Shown here in pieces: positions 16,893 through 26,094 of a stretch of 64,000 nucleotides of DNA. The number at the start of each line of letters is the position of its first letter. Position 1 is the stretch's first letter. The notes under the pieces are model-generated. The model saw only the letters and a list, made by a program, of their open reading frames with translations. It was not told the origin of the DNA and ran no database searches. Source of the stretch: Marinomonas sp. KMM3893 (GTDB lineage Bacteria > Pseudomonadota > Gammaproteobacteria > Pseudomonadales > Marinomonadaceae); assembly GCF_004352855.1 (NCBI RefSeq), contig NZ_SJSC01000003.1:248001-312000 (forward strand), read 5' to 3'. The position numbers and the translations under genes are program-made.

Positions 16893-17972
16893 CTATTTTT
16901 TGTCGCTTTCGAAAGTCACGCGAGGAGAGTCTGCTAACGTTTGGCTGCTGGAGTTGACCAATTTGCCTGCTTTGTTTTCGATAAAGAACACTTCTAAGTT
17001 CTCTTTTTTGGCAATGTTAGCGCCTTCTTTTTGACCAAGACACAACATGGTGGTTGCCCACGCATCGCTGACTCTTGGGTCGGTGCCAAAGACAGAAGCC
17101 GACACCAAATCGTGGGCGACAGGCTGCCCTGTATTGGGGTTAAGAATGTGTGAGTATTCTTTGCCATTATCATCAAAATAGTGGTGATACGTGCCTGAAG
17201 TGTCTAGAGAAACGCCACTTTCATCATTGATGGTGACTATTTGGTAAGGGGTCGGATTGCCGTTGTCTGAGATCGGACGCTCAACCGCGACACGCCATTT
17301 ATCGCCGTTTGGCTTGTGCCCTTTGATTTTCATGTCGCCGCCAAACTCAACCAAATAGTTGTTCACGCCTTTGGCTTCTAAGACCTGGCTCAGCTTGCTG
17401 ATGGTATAGCCTTCGCCCATGGAGGAGAAATCGATTTGCAAGGCTGGGATGGTTTTACGAATGCGTTTGCCGGTGTCGTCGACTTCCAGCTTGTCCATAC
17501 CAAGATCCGCTTTGGCGGCGGCTAATTCTTGTTGGCTTGGCACATGGAGCGATTCTTTTTTGAAGCCCCATAAATCAAATAAGGGGCCTATGGTTGGGTC
17601 GTAACAACCGCCAGATTTTTGGTTGATGTCTTTGGCGATATGGATCAGCGCGATAAAATCGTCTGAAGCGGCTTGCCATGCGGTAGAGCTGCTGTGATTA
17701 AACTCTGAAATGTAAGAGTCATTACGCCAAGTAGACAGCTCTTTGTCGATTTGCGCTAGCGTATTGTTAAAGCTCGTTTTAACGTCGGCCACTGGCACCG
17801 ACGAATCGGACCAAAAACTGATATGGTAAGTGGTGCCTTGAGCGTACCCTTCGACTTTTTCGATCTTAGGTGGTTGACTGCAGCCGCTTAGCATTAACGC
17901 CGTAGCCAGTGACAAGGCGCCAACGCGTAACGCTGCGGGAAGAGAAATTCGTGACTTGGTTGCCGTTAGCAT
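16893..17972 (-). CDS. apbE: FAD:protein FMN transferase (ApbE), lipoprotein
   Basis: A 359-residue lipoprotein: the signal peptide ends in the lipobox LSGC (Cys near residue 31), placing it on the periplasmic side of the inner membrane. The ApbE domain is complete, with GTTYHISFW near residue 45, the flavin-binding DFSSMGEGYTISKL, and the SGTYHHYF and HILNPNTG metal-site blocks. It transfers FMN from FAD to a Thr or Ser of target flavoproteins such as the Na+-pumping NQR or RNF subunits. No target gene is present in the window. Nothing stands out in the 123-base gap upstream. Confidence 0.93.
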   Translation of the reverse strand: MLTATKSRISLPAALRVGALSLATALMLSGCSQPPKIEKVEGYAQGTTYHISFWSDSSVPVADVKTSFNNTLAQIDKELSTWRNDSYISEFNHSSSTAWQAASDDFIALIHIAKDINQKSGGCYDPTIGPLFDLWGFKKESLHVPSQQELAAAKADLGMDKLEVDDTGKRIRKTIPALQIDFSSMGEGYTISKLSQVLEAKGVNNYLVEFGGDMKIKGHKPNGDKWRVAVERPISDNGNPTPYQIVTINDESGVSLDTSGTYHHYFDDNGKEYSHILNPNTGQPVAHDLVSASVFGTDPRVSDAWATTMLCLGQKEGANIAKKENLEVFFIENKAGKLVNSSSQTLADSPRVTFESDKK

Positions 17973-18095
17973 GAAATGAAATGTCCATTCAAAATTAAAT
18001 CTGCGGGCAGTTTACCAATAGCCTCAAGCTAACTCCACTTTGGCGAGTCTTTTTGTGTTTTTTATCCCTATCATAATGCGTTGATTAAGCCATTA

Positions 18096-18587
18096 TCATG
18101 AACGTCCGAGCATGCGAGTTAATATTCTGTCTTTAAGGACGTAATGGTGAAAGAGGGCGGCCGCGGCGTGTAAAAGCACAATAATCATCATGGCGTTTAT
18201 GGTAACAACATGGACATACCCTAGTTGATCTAGGTTGAAATACCAGGCGAGGGCGCCCAAAGCAGGAACAAGCAACATGAGCAAATACAACAGCTTGTGC
18301 GAGTAGCGTGATAGCGTGTCTAGCCATGCGTTGCCTGTGCTTATTTTCTCAGGCTGTTTGCTGATAACGCGGACAATAATTCGAGCCACAACCAAGGCCA
18401 AAATACTAAGGCCTACATAAATATGGAAGTTTTCTACCCAGTTTGTTGGGCTGTTACTGTCCTTTTGGTGAGCATCAAAATAACTCGGCATATGATCACT
18501 AATGAAATAATTAGCGACGATTAAGGTGGCAATAAGCCAGTGCAGTATTATTTGTAATGGGTTGTAGGATGGTATTGTCTTTGACAT
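18096..18587 (-). CDS. cytochrome b561 family protein
   Basis: The preferred start is ATG 18585-18587 (MSKTIPSYNP), with an AAGAGG ribosome site six bases upstream, giving 163 residues. Longer in-frame starts exist (ATG 18602, and up to 18692) but lack good sites. Four membrane helices are visible. Candidate haem b ligands are His in LHWLIATL, in FHIYVGLS, in YSHKLLY and in LLHAAAALFHHY. Members shuttle electrons from quinol in the inner membrane and some act as superoxide:ubiquinone oxidoreductases (CybB). It is followed by apbE on the same strand; the link is unclear. Confidence 0.88.
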   Translation of the reverse strand: MSKTIPSYNPLQIILHWLIATLIVANYFISDHMPSYFDAHQKDSNSPTNWVENFHIYVGLSILALVVARIIVRVISKQPEKISTGNAWLDTLSRYSHKLLYLLMLLVPALGALAWYFNLDQLGYVHVVTINAMMIIVLLHAAAALFHHYVLKDRILTRMLGRS

Positions 18588-18842
18588 GCTGGGCCTCTTC
18601 ATCGGATCGTTATGCACTGACGCCAGTCTATTGCCCTTATGAACAAAAAAAAGTGAATAGTCGCGATGAAAAGAACGCTTTTTTAAACGCATTTATACAG
18701 TTTATTACGCCTCAATCCCCTATAATCCGTGTGCAAATTTTATCTCTTCCCACTGCGCTGTTAGACTGGCGGTGTAGAGTGTACTGGCGTTACTTTGACC
18801 CCATTCCACAGTGATTATTAAGAATTTATAAGACAACTATTT

Positions 18843-19889
18843 ATGCTGAATCTTTCAAACACAATCCGTTTAAATAAATACATTAGCGAAAGTGGCATTT
18901 GCTCCCGTCGAGACGCAGATCGCTTTATCGAACAAGGCAATGTGTTTATTAATGGCAAGCGAGCAAAAATAGGGGATCAGGTTGCACCTGGCGATACGGT
19001 CAGAGTTAATGGGCAATTAATCGAACCACAAGATGCGGAAGACTTTGTCTTGATCGCGTTGAATAAGCCCGTTGGCATTGTCAGTACGACGGAAAGTGCC
19101 GAGCGTAATAACATAGTCGATTTTGTTAAACACGGTGTGCGTATCTTCCCGATTGGTCGTCTTGATAAGGACTCCCAAGGGCTTATCTTTTTGACGAATA
19201 ACGGCGACCTAGTCAATAAAGTACTGCGCGCTGGCAATAATCACGAGAAAGAGTATCTGGTGACGGTGAACAAAACCATCACGGATGACTTTATCAGCGG
19301 TATGGCGAATGGCGTGCCCATCTTGGGCACCATGACGAAAAAGTGCCAAGTATCAAAAGAATCTAATAATGTGTTTCGCATCACTCTGGTACAGGGCTTG
19401 AACCGTCAGATTCGTCGTATGGCAGAGCATTTTGGCTATGAAGTCATGAAGCTTGAGCGCATTCGTATCATGCACATTGGTTTAAAAGGTTTGCCAGTGG
19501 GTGAGTGGCGGGACTTTACTCAAAAAGAAGTAGAACTGCTGTCTAAAGCCATCGAGGATTCGTCTTCTGAGTCATCCCAGCCGGCTAAAAAAACGTCTTC
19601 TGGTGCTCGAAAATCCTCTTCTAAAACGAAGAAAACCCCCGGCCCTAGAGCTAAAACGGGCGCCTCTCCAGGCGGTCATGGCAAACCTGGTGGTAAGCCT
19701 AATCGTCCGAATGGTGCTTCTAAAACGCCGAACACCAAACATAAGCGTCCTGGGGAAAATGGCCCAGCCAAAGGGGGCAGACCAGGACAAAGACCCAAGC
19801 CTGCCGGTTCCAGACCTGGCGCTTCAAAACCCGCTGGGTCTAAGCCAAATGGCAAAGGCGCTCCACGCAAACCAAAATCGTCTCGTTAA
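18843..19889 (+). CDS. rluF: 23S rRNA pseudouridine synthase RluF with long basic tail
   Basis: A 348-residue protein. Residues 5-70 are an S4 RNA-binding domain ([20 protein letters not shown]). The RsuA-type catalytic block [10 protein letters not shown] near residue 108 has the catalytic Asp, and GLNRQIRRM closes the domain near 192. The wording tracks E. coli RluF, which makes pseudouridine 2604 (and tRNA-Tyr U35) in E. coli. Beyond residue ~240 there is a ~105-residue tail of Lys, Pro, Gly, Ser and Arg with no hydrophobic core, longer than in the enteric enzyme and probably disordered and RNA-binding. It ends at a bidirectional terminator. Confidence 0.93.
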   Translation: MLNLSNTIRLNKYISESGICSRRDADRFIEQGNVFINGKRAKIGDQVAPGDTVRVNGQLIEPQDAEDFVLIALNKPVGIVSTTESAERNNIVDFVKHGVRIFPIGRLDKDSQGLIFLTNNGDLVNKVLRAGNNHEKEYLVTVNKTITDDFISGMANGVPILGTMTKKCQVSKESNNVFRITLVQGLNRQIRRMAEHFGYEVMKLERIRIMHIGLKGLPVGEWRDFTQKEVELLSKAIEDSSSESSQPAKKTSSGARKSSSKTKKTPGPRAKTGASPGGHGKPGGKPNRPNGASKTPNTKHKRPGENGPAKGGRPGQRPKPAGSRPGASKPAGSKPNGKGAPRKPKSSR

Positions 19890-19895
19890 ACAGAG

Positions 19896-19919
19896 AGGCT
19901 GACTAAGGTCAGCCTTTTT
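19896..19919. terminator. terminator at the convergent rluF / Na-Pi cotransporter ends
   Basis: AGGCTGAC (19896-19903), loop TAAG, GTCAGCCT (19908-19915), then a TTTT tail. It overlaps the last codons of the leftward transporter gene, so the transcript ends of the two convergent genes overlap. Confidence 0.88.
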
Positions 19920-21534
19920 CTTGTTTGTGGCGTTTTAAAATAGGGTAGGCGGTGGAGACGAGTAAAGAGCATAAACGCTGTAAGTCTCGCAAAATATCCA
20001 TGTGAATTTGTGAGGACGCAAGCGTCGCAGGCACTTGATCTCGAATCCGACGCGTATGCTGTTCTCGACAAACCGCGATTTTATTGCGATAGACGTGTTT
20101 TGCATCGACCAACTCGGTCGCTAAATCTGGACTTTTTGACACATAAACCGCTTGTGCCAAACGAAAGATCTCGAATAATTCAGAGAATAAAGTGTCTAAT
20201 TCTCGCTCTCCTTGTTCTGAAAAATGAATGTGTTCTTTGTGTTTTTTCCGTGCCAGTACCATCAAGCTGGCGTCAATTATGTCGCCTACGTGCTCTAAAT
20301 TAGTGACGAAACTAAAGGCATCTTGCCAGCTGCTTTGCTCTTCTGATGCGCTCTTAATGTTTTCAATGGCCGCCAAATAGTAAGTCACTTCACGGTGTAT
20401 TCGGTCAATGTCATCGTCCAGTTCTTTTACTCGATTAATGTGTTTGCCATTGGTAAAGGTTTTGGGGGTGCTTTCTAGCATTTGATAAGCGATGTCGGCA
20501 ATGCGCAGTGTTTCGTTGGTGACATTGGCAATGGCTCGAGTTGGGTGTTGGATATCATCTTGTGACAAATACACCGAGGTCAAAGGCTTGTGAGTATCGT
20601 TTTCTGTGTCATTCGGCGAGACGTATTTTTTTAATAATTGCGCCCAGAAAGGCAACATAGACAGAAACAGAACGCCGTTAATGGCATTGATAAGAACATG
20701 GAAGGCCATAGGGGAATCTAAGCCAATGTCGGCCAGCGAAGGGCCGCCAGATTCTTGAAGGTAGTAAATCAGCAAACCAATAATGACCGCACAGGTACGA
20801 ATCACCAGGTTGCCAATGATCACCAAGCGGCCTTTTGCGCTGAGTCCCCAGCCTGAACTTAATGCCGGCAGAGCGCCACCAATATTGGCGCCTATAACCA
20901 TGATCATCGACATTTCTAAAGAGATGGCACCGTCAGTAACAAGGTGCGCAATAATCAGAATAACGGCGAGGCTGGAATGCACCAACCAAGTAAAGAGCGC
21001 CACCAAAAACAGGGTGAGCAGGGTGTCATGAGCCAAAATACTGGTCAGGTACGTCATTCCATTGCCGGAACGCATGTCGGCGGTGCTTCTTGCAATCAAG
21101 GATAAGGCGAGCAAAAGCAGGCCAAGGCCTAAGCAAATTCGCCCCCAGTATTTGTGTTTTCGTTTGGACGATTTTTGAAAGCTGACGTAACCAATTAAAA
21201 GCAGCAAAGGCGAGAGCGCGGACAGGTCAAAGCTCAATAGCATCGCCATTAGGCTAGAGCCAATTTCGGCGCCAACGGCTAAGGCAAGCGCAGGAATAAG
21301 CCCTAATGCGCTGGTGGCGACAAAGCCTGCAGCCAAGAGCACGACAGCGGTTCCTGATTGTAAAGCCGCGGCGGCGACACCGCCTAATACCGCTGTCTGC
21401 AGACGGCGGCGTGTCATCAGGCGGACGGCATTTTCTAAGTTTTTTCCGTAGGCTCTCTCGAACCCTGTGCGGACCATGCGAATAGACCAAAGCAATAAAG
21501 TAATGGCGCCTGCCAATTGAATCAGCTCATACAT
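19909..21534 (-). CDS. Na+/Pi cotransporter (NptA/YjbB type) with PhoU-like C-terminus
   Basis: The chosen ATG (21532-21534, MYELIQLAGAITLLLWS) lies six bases after CAGGGA and matches the start of E. coli YjbB; two further in-frame ATGs lie upstream. The product is 541 residues. The N-terminal ~310 residues form two inverted Na/Pi repeats with the conserved LQSGTAVVLL and VGAEIGSSLMA blocks and the second-copy GANIGGALPA. The C-terminal ~190 residues are helical and PhoU-like (TNLEHVGDIID). It moves phosphate across the inner membrane, probably as an exporter as proposed for YjbB. No pst or pho genes are nearby. Confidence 0.88.
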   Translation of the reverse strand: MYELIQLAGAITLLLWSIRMVRTGFERAYGKNLENAVRLMTRRRLQTAVLGGVAAAALQSGTAVVLLAAGFVATSALGLIPALALAVGAEIGSSLMAMLLSFDLSALSPLLLLIGYVSFQKSSKRKHKYWGRICLGLGLLLLALSLIARSTADMRSGNGMTYLTSILAHDTLLTLFLVALFTWLVHSSLAVILIIAHLVTDGAISLEMSMIMVIGANIGGALPALSSGWGLSAKGRLVIIGNLVIRTCAVIIGLLIYYLQESGGPSLADIGLDSPMAFHVLINAINGVLFLSMLPFWAQLLKKYVSPNDTENDTHKPLTSVYLSQDDIQHPTRAIANVTNETLRIADIAYQMLESTPKTFTNGKHINRVKELDDDIDRIHREVTYYLAAIENIKSASEEQSSWQDAFSFVTNLEHVGDIIDASLMVLARKKHKEHIHFSEQGERELDTLFSELFEIFRLAQAVYVSKSPDLATELVDAKHVYRNKIAVCREQHTRRIRDQVPATLASSQIHMDILRDLQRLCSLLVSTAYPILKRHKQEKG

Positions 21535-21809
21535 AGACATTCCCTGCTGTAGGACTAACAAACAGAGTGGTGAAGTACAGTGTGGTTAGTCGTTTATTAT
21601 TGATTTTTCTACTAAGTTAACAAGATAAGCATGGCTCAGCTTGCTCACTTACGACACTTATTTATCTCACTAATATTTTAAATTAGCTAGCTAAGCGTGA
21701 AGAATAGGGTAAATAAAAGCCGTGAGGACAAGCACATATGTGAGAACGAAGGGATAAAAACAATAAACAAAGATGGCGAGGGGAGGAACAATGATAGGAG
21801 AGGAAGTAG

Positions 21810-21843
21810 GGCGCTATGACTGACAATAGCCAGTCATAGCGCC
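21810..21843 (-). terminator. stem-loop downstream of opgH
   Basis: GGCGCTATGACTG (21810-21822) and CAGTCATAGCGCC (21831-21843) form a perfect 13-bp stem seven bases beyond the opgH stop. No U tract follows on the leftward strand. The rest of the 21535-21809 gap holds no gene I can support; it is AT-rich and must contain the Na/Pi gene's promoter. Confidence 0.65.
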
Positions 21844-21849
21844 GAAGCG

Positions 21850-23955
21850 CTAGGCTTGAGGTAGGTATTTCCCCATGGCCAGCATCAAAGACTTATGTTT
21901 CAAAATAGCCAAGCATTCGCTTTCTTGAAGGTGCTCGGTAAGCTGCTCCAAGTTCGCACTTTTTTCGATCTGCCATTGTGCACAAATACGACTACGACAC
22001 AGGGTGTTTTCTTCTTCTTGTGGTAGTTGAGCAAGGTACCAATGATAAAAGTTCACATCGTTGATAAAGCGTTGCAACGCCGGTTGTGTCGCACTGCTGT
22101 CATCTTCAATGGCCTGCGCTTGTTTTTCATTGAGTCGTTTTACTATGCCCGTTGGGCGCTTTTCTTGAGACGCTCGAAGCAACATAAACTTGGACAAGAG
22201 GTTGCCACGTTTTTCGCCACCGCTTAACCAGGACAGAGGGATAGAAAACACCAAGCCTATGGTAATGGGCAAGGACCAATAAAACAGCGCAGGGCTCAGG
22301 AATAACGCGGCACTGGCTAACCCTGCTCCCAACAAAGTATGAGACAAATGGGCGCGAGCAACGGTTTTCCATGGGGTGGCGCCATCGTCTCGAGATTGAG
22401 GTTTCCAGCCACTATCGCGGCCTTTTAGCACATCAAAAACGACCAAGAACTGAGAGAACATCAGGATGGGCGCATACAAGGCAGACAAGGCCACCTCAAG
22501 TAAGGTGTCTAGCGTCAATAATATGGGCCCACCAAATGACATGCAGCGCTTAGGGTAGAGAAGGGCGCTTAACCAGCCATAGACCTTGGGCGCCAAGACA
22601 AGCGCCATAGACAGCTCGAATAATAACAAGGCTTTTTGGAAATCAAACACAGGCCAAGTAGGAAACAGGGAAGGGTTAGAAAAATACTCTGGGCGCACAA
22701 AGTGTGCTTGCACGGCAAGAGCAAACCCTACGGCGATCAGTAAAAACCAAAAGACAGCGCTTAGGTACGAGAAAATACCCGAAAATAAATGCACGCGTGT
22801 CGCAAAATGAAAGTCTTGCGCCAACAGGAAGGCTTTATGTTGTAGGTTGCCCTGACACCAGCGACGGTCCCGCACCATAACGTCGATCAATGATGGCGGC
22901 GCTTCTTCATAAGAGGCCTCCAAATCCATGTCAAAACGCACTCCCCAACCCGCACGACGTAACATGGCGGCTTCCATAAAATCATGGCTCATCACATGGC
23001 CACCAAATGGGGCTTTGCCTTCTAAAATAGGCAGACCACACGCTTCGGCGAAGGCTTTGGTGCGAATGATGGCATTATGCCCCCAAAAGTTAGAGGCGGT
23101 GCCATGCCATGCGGCTAAGCCTGAGGCATAAACCGGCCCGAAACACTGGTTAGCAAACTGCTGAATGCGGCTGTATAAGGTATTCGCTTTGATGATGGTT
23201 GGCAGAGTTTGTATGAGGCCAAGACCAGGCTCAGCGGCCATGCGGCGAGACAGACTAATCAAACAGTCGGCACTCATTAAGCTGTCAGCATCTAGCACAA
23301 TCATACTTTCATAGCGTGCGCCAAAGCGAGTCACCCATTCGGCGATGTTACCGGCTTTACGCTCGTTGTTGTTATGACGACGGCGATAATAAATAGGGCA
23401 GCCTTGATCTTCATGGTTCAGTAACGGATAGAAGGTGTGTTTTTCTTTAATACAGGCGTCTGAGCGGTTGCTGTCACTGAGAATAAAAAAGGCAAATTTA
23501 CCGGGGGCTTTCTCCAATAGATCATCGTGCATGGCTTCAATGCTGGCGCGGATTCGAATCGGATCTTCATTGTAAACCGGCAATAAAATGGCCGTGACAC
23601 CTTCAGGTTCTGCTTCTTTCACTTTGCGAGAAAATGGCCAAAGGCGGCATAAAAAGCCAATGCTTGCTTGGGAAAAGGCAAATGAAATCCAAGTGAAGTT
23701 AATGCAAAACAGCACTAAAAATGCCCACTGCAAGCCTGCAATGGCGTTGGTATTTAGTACGGCGTACATTTCTGTCGCACCGTACCAGGTGAGGCCAAGA
23801 GTAATGCTGATCACGCACAAGCGAGCTAACAAGGTGCGCAGCAGGAAAGGCTTAACCAGCTTTTTAGCCTTCTGACGAGGCTCATTCACCGCATGGCGCG
23901 GCATATCTAGTGGCGCTTCGTGCGGCAAGGCTAGACGTTCTTGGGGAGTCATCAT
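21850..23955 (-). CDS. opgH: osmoregulated periplasmic glucan glucosyltransferase
   Basis: An inner-membrane GT2-family glucosyltransferase of about 701 residues. The ATG at 23953-23955 overlaps the opgG stop as ATGA, so coupled translation is likely; ATGs at 23970 and 23982 are also in frame. Two membrane helices precede the cytoplasmic catalytic domain, which shows VLDADSLMS, HDFMEAAMLRRAGWG and RDRRWCQGN (the D, D, D, QxxRW-type set). Further helices follow. It polymerises UDP-glucose into the beta-1,2-linked glucan backbone and secretes it. It is shorter than the ~847-residue E. coli protein, mainly at the termini. The partner OpgG is directly upstream. Confidence 0.94.
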   Translation of the reverse strand: MMTPQERLALPHEAPLDMPRHAVNEPRQKAKKLVKPFLLRTLLARLCVISITLGLTWYGATEMYAVLNTNAIAGLQWAFLVLFCINFTWISFAFSQASIGFLCRLWPFSRKVKEAEPEGVTAILLPVYNEDPIRIRASIEAMHDDLLEKAPGKFAFFILSDSNRSDACIKEKHTFYPLLNHEDQGCPIYYRRRHNNNERKAGNIAEWVTRFGARYESMIVLDADSLMSADCLISLSRRMAAEPGLGLIQTLPTIIKANTLYSRIQQFANQCFGPVYASGLAAWHGTASNFWGHNAIIRTKAFAEACGLPILEGKAPFGGHVMSHDFMEAAMLRRAGWGVRFDMDLEASYEEAPPSLIDVMVRDRRWCQGNLQHKAFLLAQDFHFATRVHLFSGIFSYLSAVFWFLLIAVGFALAVQAHFVRPEYFSNPSLFPTWPVFDFQKALLLFELSMALVLAPKVYGWLSALLYPKRCMSFGGPILLTLDTLLEVALSALYAPILMFSQFLVVFDVLKGRDSGWKPQSRDDGATPWKTVARAHLSHTLLGAGLASAALFLSPALFYWSLPITIGLVFSIPLSWLSGGEKRGNLLSKFMLLRASQEKRPTGIVKRLNEKQAQAIEDDSSATQPALQRFINDVNFYHWYLAQLPQEEENTLCRSRICAQWQIEKSANLEQLTEHLQESECLAILKHKSLMLAMGKYLPQA

Positions 23956-25646
23956 TTTTGTTTCAACCATCGATATAACCATGTAGAAGCAATTGATTGA
24001 TCATTTTCTTTCAGCTGTACGCGCAATTCTGCAACATCAGCTTCTTGAGGATCAAACGTAACGTAGGCTCTAACACCATGAATGTGAGGATTTTTTACCA
24101 CGCGGGTTTTTACGATTTTTCCCCGACTAGTACTCGTGTCTACCGTGATTTTATTGATGTCTTTGATTGCTAGGTTGCTGTAATCAATCAATATTTCACG
24201 GTAGTTGTTCCCAGGTGACACTTCTTTAGCGCTGCGCACTATATGCGGTTTTCCGGCCAAAGTCGGCGTGTCATTGGGCCAAGTCAGTTGGTATGAGTAA
24301 GTGTATGGCGTGTCTTTCTTAAGGCCATCTTTTGGCTGCCAATAGGCAACAATATTGTCGTTGTCTTTTGAGTTAGAAGGAATCTCTACTAATTCAATGT
24401 GACCTGCCCCCCAATCGTTCAGCGGTTTAATCCAGCTTGATGGGCGATCTTGGTAGTCATTGTCTAAGTCTTGATAGTCACTGAATTTATTATGGCGTTG
24501 AATCAAGCCAAAGCCTTTTGGTGAGGTGTCAACAAAGGCGCTGATTTGCAGGTTTTTAGGGTTGTTCAGAGGGCGCCATAACATTTCGTCGTTGCCCGTT
24601 TGGATCTGTAGGCCATCTGAGTCATGGAGTTCTGGATGATAATCAGGGCGATCCGAGATGTCTAAAGAACCGTCATACATAAACATGGAAGTCAGCGGTG
24701 CTAAGCCCACATGTTTAATATCAACGCGTGGGAATAGGGTTGCTTGAACATCCACTCGTGTTGGAGCCCCAGGGTAGATGCCAAAACGAAACGCACCGGT
24801 GACACTTTTGCTGTCGAGCAGAGCGTGAACCACAATGGCTTTTTGTGTGACAGAAGGGCGCTCGATCCAAAAATGTTTAAAGCGTGGGAATTCTTCTCCC
24901 ATCGGTTGCGCCACATTTATCGCCAAACCGCGAGAAGACAATCCGTAACTCTGTCCTTTCGAAATAGCGCGGAAATAGCTGGCGCCCTGAAAGACGATGA
25001 ACTCATCATTTTCGTCGCTTGAATTGAGTGGATAATGAAGGCGCAGCCCCGCGTATTTACCTGCTTTAGCGATCATGTCGTCAATTTCTTGAGTCGGTGT
25101 GGTAAATGACGACGCGGAAACTTCTAGAGGAAAGCCGCGACCATTTTCAACCACATCGATAGACACCAAATCTTTGTATAAATAGCCTGGTGCAAACAGC
25201 TGGATGGAAAACGGCGTCGGTGTATTCCCCCACACGGCCTTGTTTTGCTGAAAATCTATTTTTTGATAGGTTGCTGCGTCTAAGTTGGTTAGCATTTCAG
25301 GTGCGACATCAGGGGCAACCATGGGAGATTTAGCCAGATTTCTTGCAATATCGATCACAGTTTGGGAAGAAAAGGGATAATCTTCCTTCGCGTCTTTTTC
25401 TGTCTCCTTAACTGACTTAGTATCCTTTTCAGCAGAAGACTGGGCGCCTTTCTTTTCTATTTTCTTTGCTGACGTGGTTGCGTCCTCTGTTGTTTTAACG
25501 AGGTCGTCTTGTGTGTCTTTTATTTGTGGGGTCACCACAAGGTTTTCTGGTTTAGGGGTTGCCACGTCATTTTCTGCTTGCGCAAAGGCGCTTAATAGCA
25601 GAGAGGCAACAATGAAAAAGAATTTAATAGATGTCGAATTATGCAT
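23952..25646 (-). CDS. opgG: periplasmic glucan biosynthesis protein G with charged N-terminal linker
   Basis: This 564-residue periplasmic protein begins with a Sec signal peptide (FFFIVASLLLSAFAQA, cleavage near residue 24). Residues ~25-90 are a Lys/Glu/Asp/Thr-rich low-complexity linker not found in E. coli OpgG. The OpgG/MdoG domain follows (FPFSSQ-type start at YPFSSQTVIDIA, then FRAISKGQSYGLSSRGLA and FWIERP). OpgG is needed with OpgH to make osmoregulated periplasmic glucans; recent work assigns beta-1,2-glucanase activity to the family. It is first in the opgGH operon. Confidence 0.92.
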   Translation of the reverse strand: MHNSTSIKFFFIVASLLLSAFAQAENDVATPKPENLVVTPQIKDTQDDLVKTTEDATTSAKKIEKKGAQSSAEKDTKSVKETEKDAKEDYPFSSQTVIDIARNLAKSPMVAPDVAPEMLTNLDAATYQKIDFQQNKAVWGNTPTPFSIQLFAPGYLYKDLVSIDVVENGRGFPLEVSASSFTTPTQEIDDMIAKAGKYAGLRLHYPLNSSDENDEFIVFQGASYFRAISKGQSYGLSSRGLAINVAQPMGEEFPRFKHFWIERPSVTQKAIVVHALLDSKSVTGAFRFGIYPGAPTRVDVQATLFPRVDIKHVGLAPLTSMFMYDGSLDISDRPDYHPELHDSDGLQIQTGNDEMLWRPLNNPKNLQISAFVDTSPKGFGLIQRHNKFSDYQDLDNDYQDRPSSWIKPLNDWGAGHIELVEIPSNSKDNDNIVAYWQPKDGLKKDTPYTYSYQLTWPNDTPTLAGKPHIVRSAKEVSPGNNYREILIDYSNLAIKDINKITVDTSTSRGKIVKTRVVKNPHIHGVRAYVTFDPQEADVAELRVQLKENDQSIASTWLYRWLKQK

Positions 25647-26094
25647 AGTAAAAAAAATGAGCTCTAAATAAACAGACAGTACTGAGTATAAAACCTGGTT
25701 CTGAATGTTGTGGTTTTTATGAGCCTCTGACTCCTTGAGAATCTCTTTTAATATAAAGCCTTATGATAAAGCTTTCATATTTTCATAGTGAGTTTTTGGC
25801 GTCCAAGAATTGAAAAGATTTTGTGACCTTGTTTCCTTTTTTTGCAGACAAAGTGCAAGACGCATCCTTTTTTTTAGGCTAATTTACGCTGTGAAAAAAA
25901 TGAACCTATTTGTGAGGAAAGTATCAAAAAAGTTAAAAGAAAGTGTGTGCGAATTGATCGATGTTTAAAATGCCATTTTAACGTCGCGTTTTGCTTTTAG
26001 ATATGTGTGTTTTTCGAACTATCTTTCATAACTTGCTGTCATCTCACTGGATGGAATACATTACCTTGAACGCGTTTTATTTTTTAGGAAGGGT
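25647..26094. other. 448-base gap between divergent opgG and pqiA
   Basis: No reading frame of substance is present. The stretch is AT-rich with several T runs and must carry the promoters of both divergent operons. I could not pick a convincing -35/-10 pair or operator. Confidence 0.5.

Noticed and set aside
18557-18814. 85-codon forward frame over the cytochrome b561 start and the rluF leader
   Set aside because: No family resemblance or ribosome site; it spans a promoter region.
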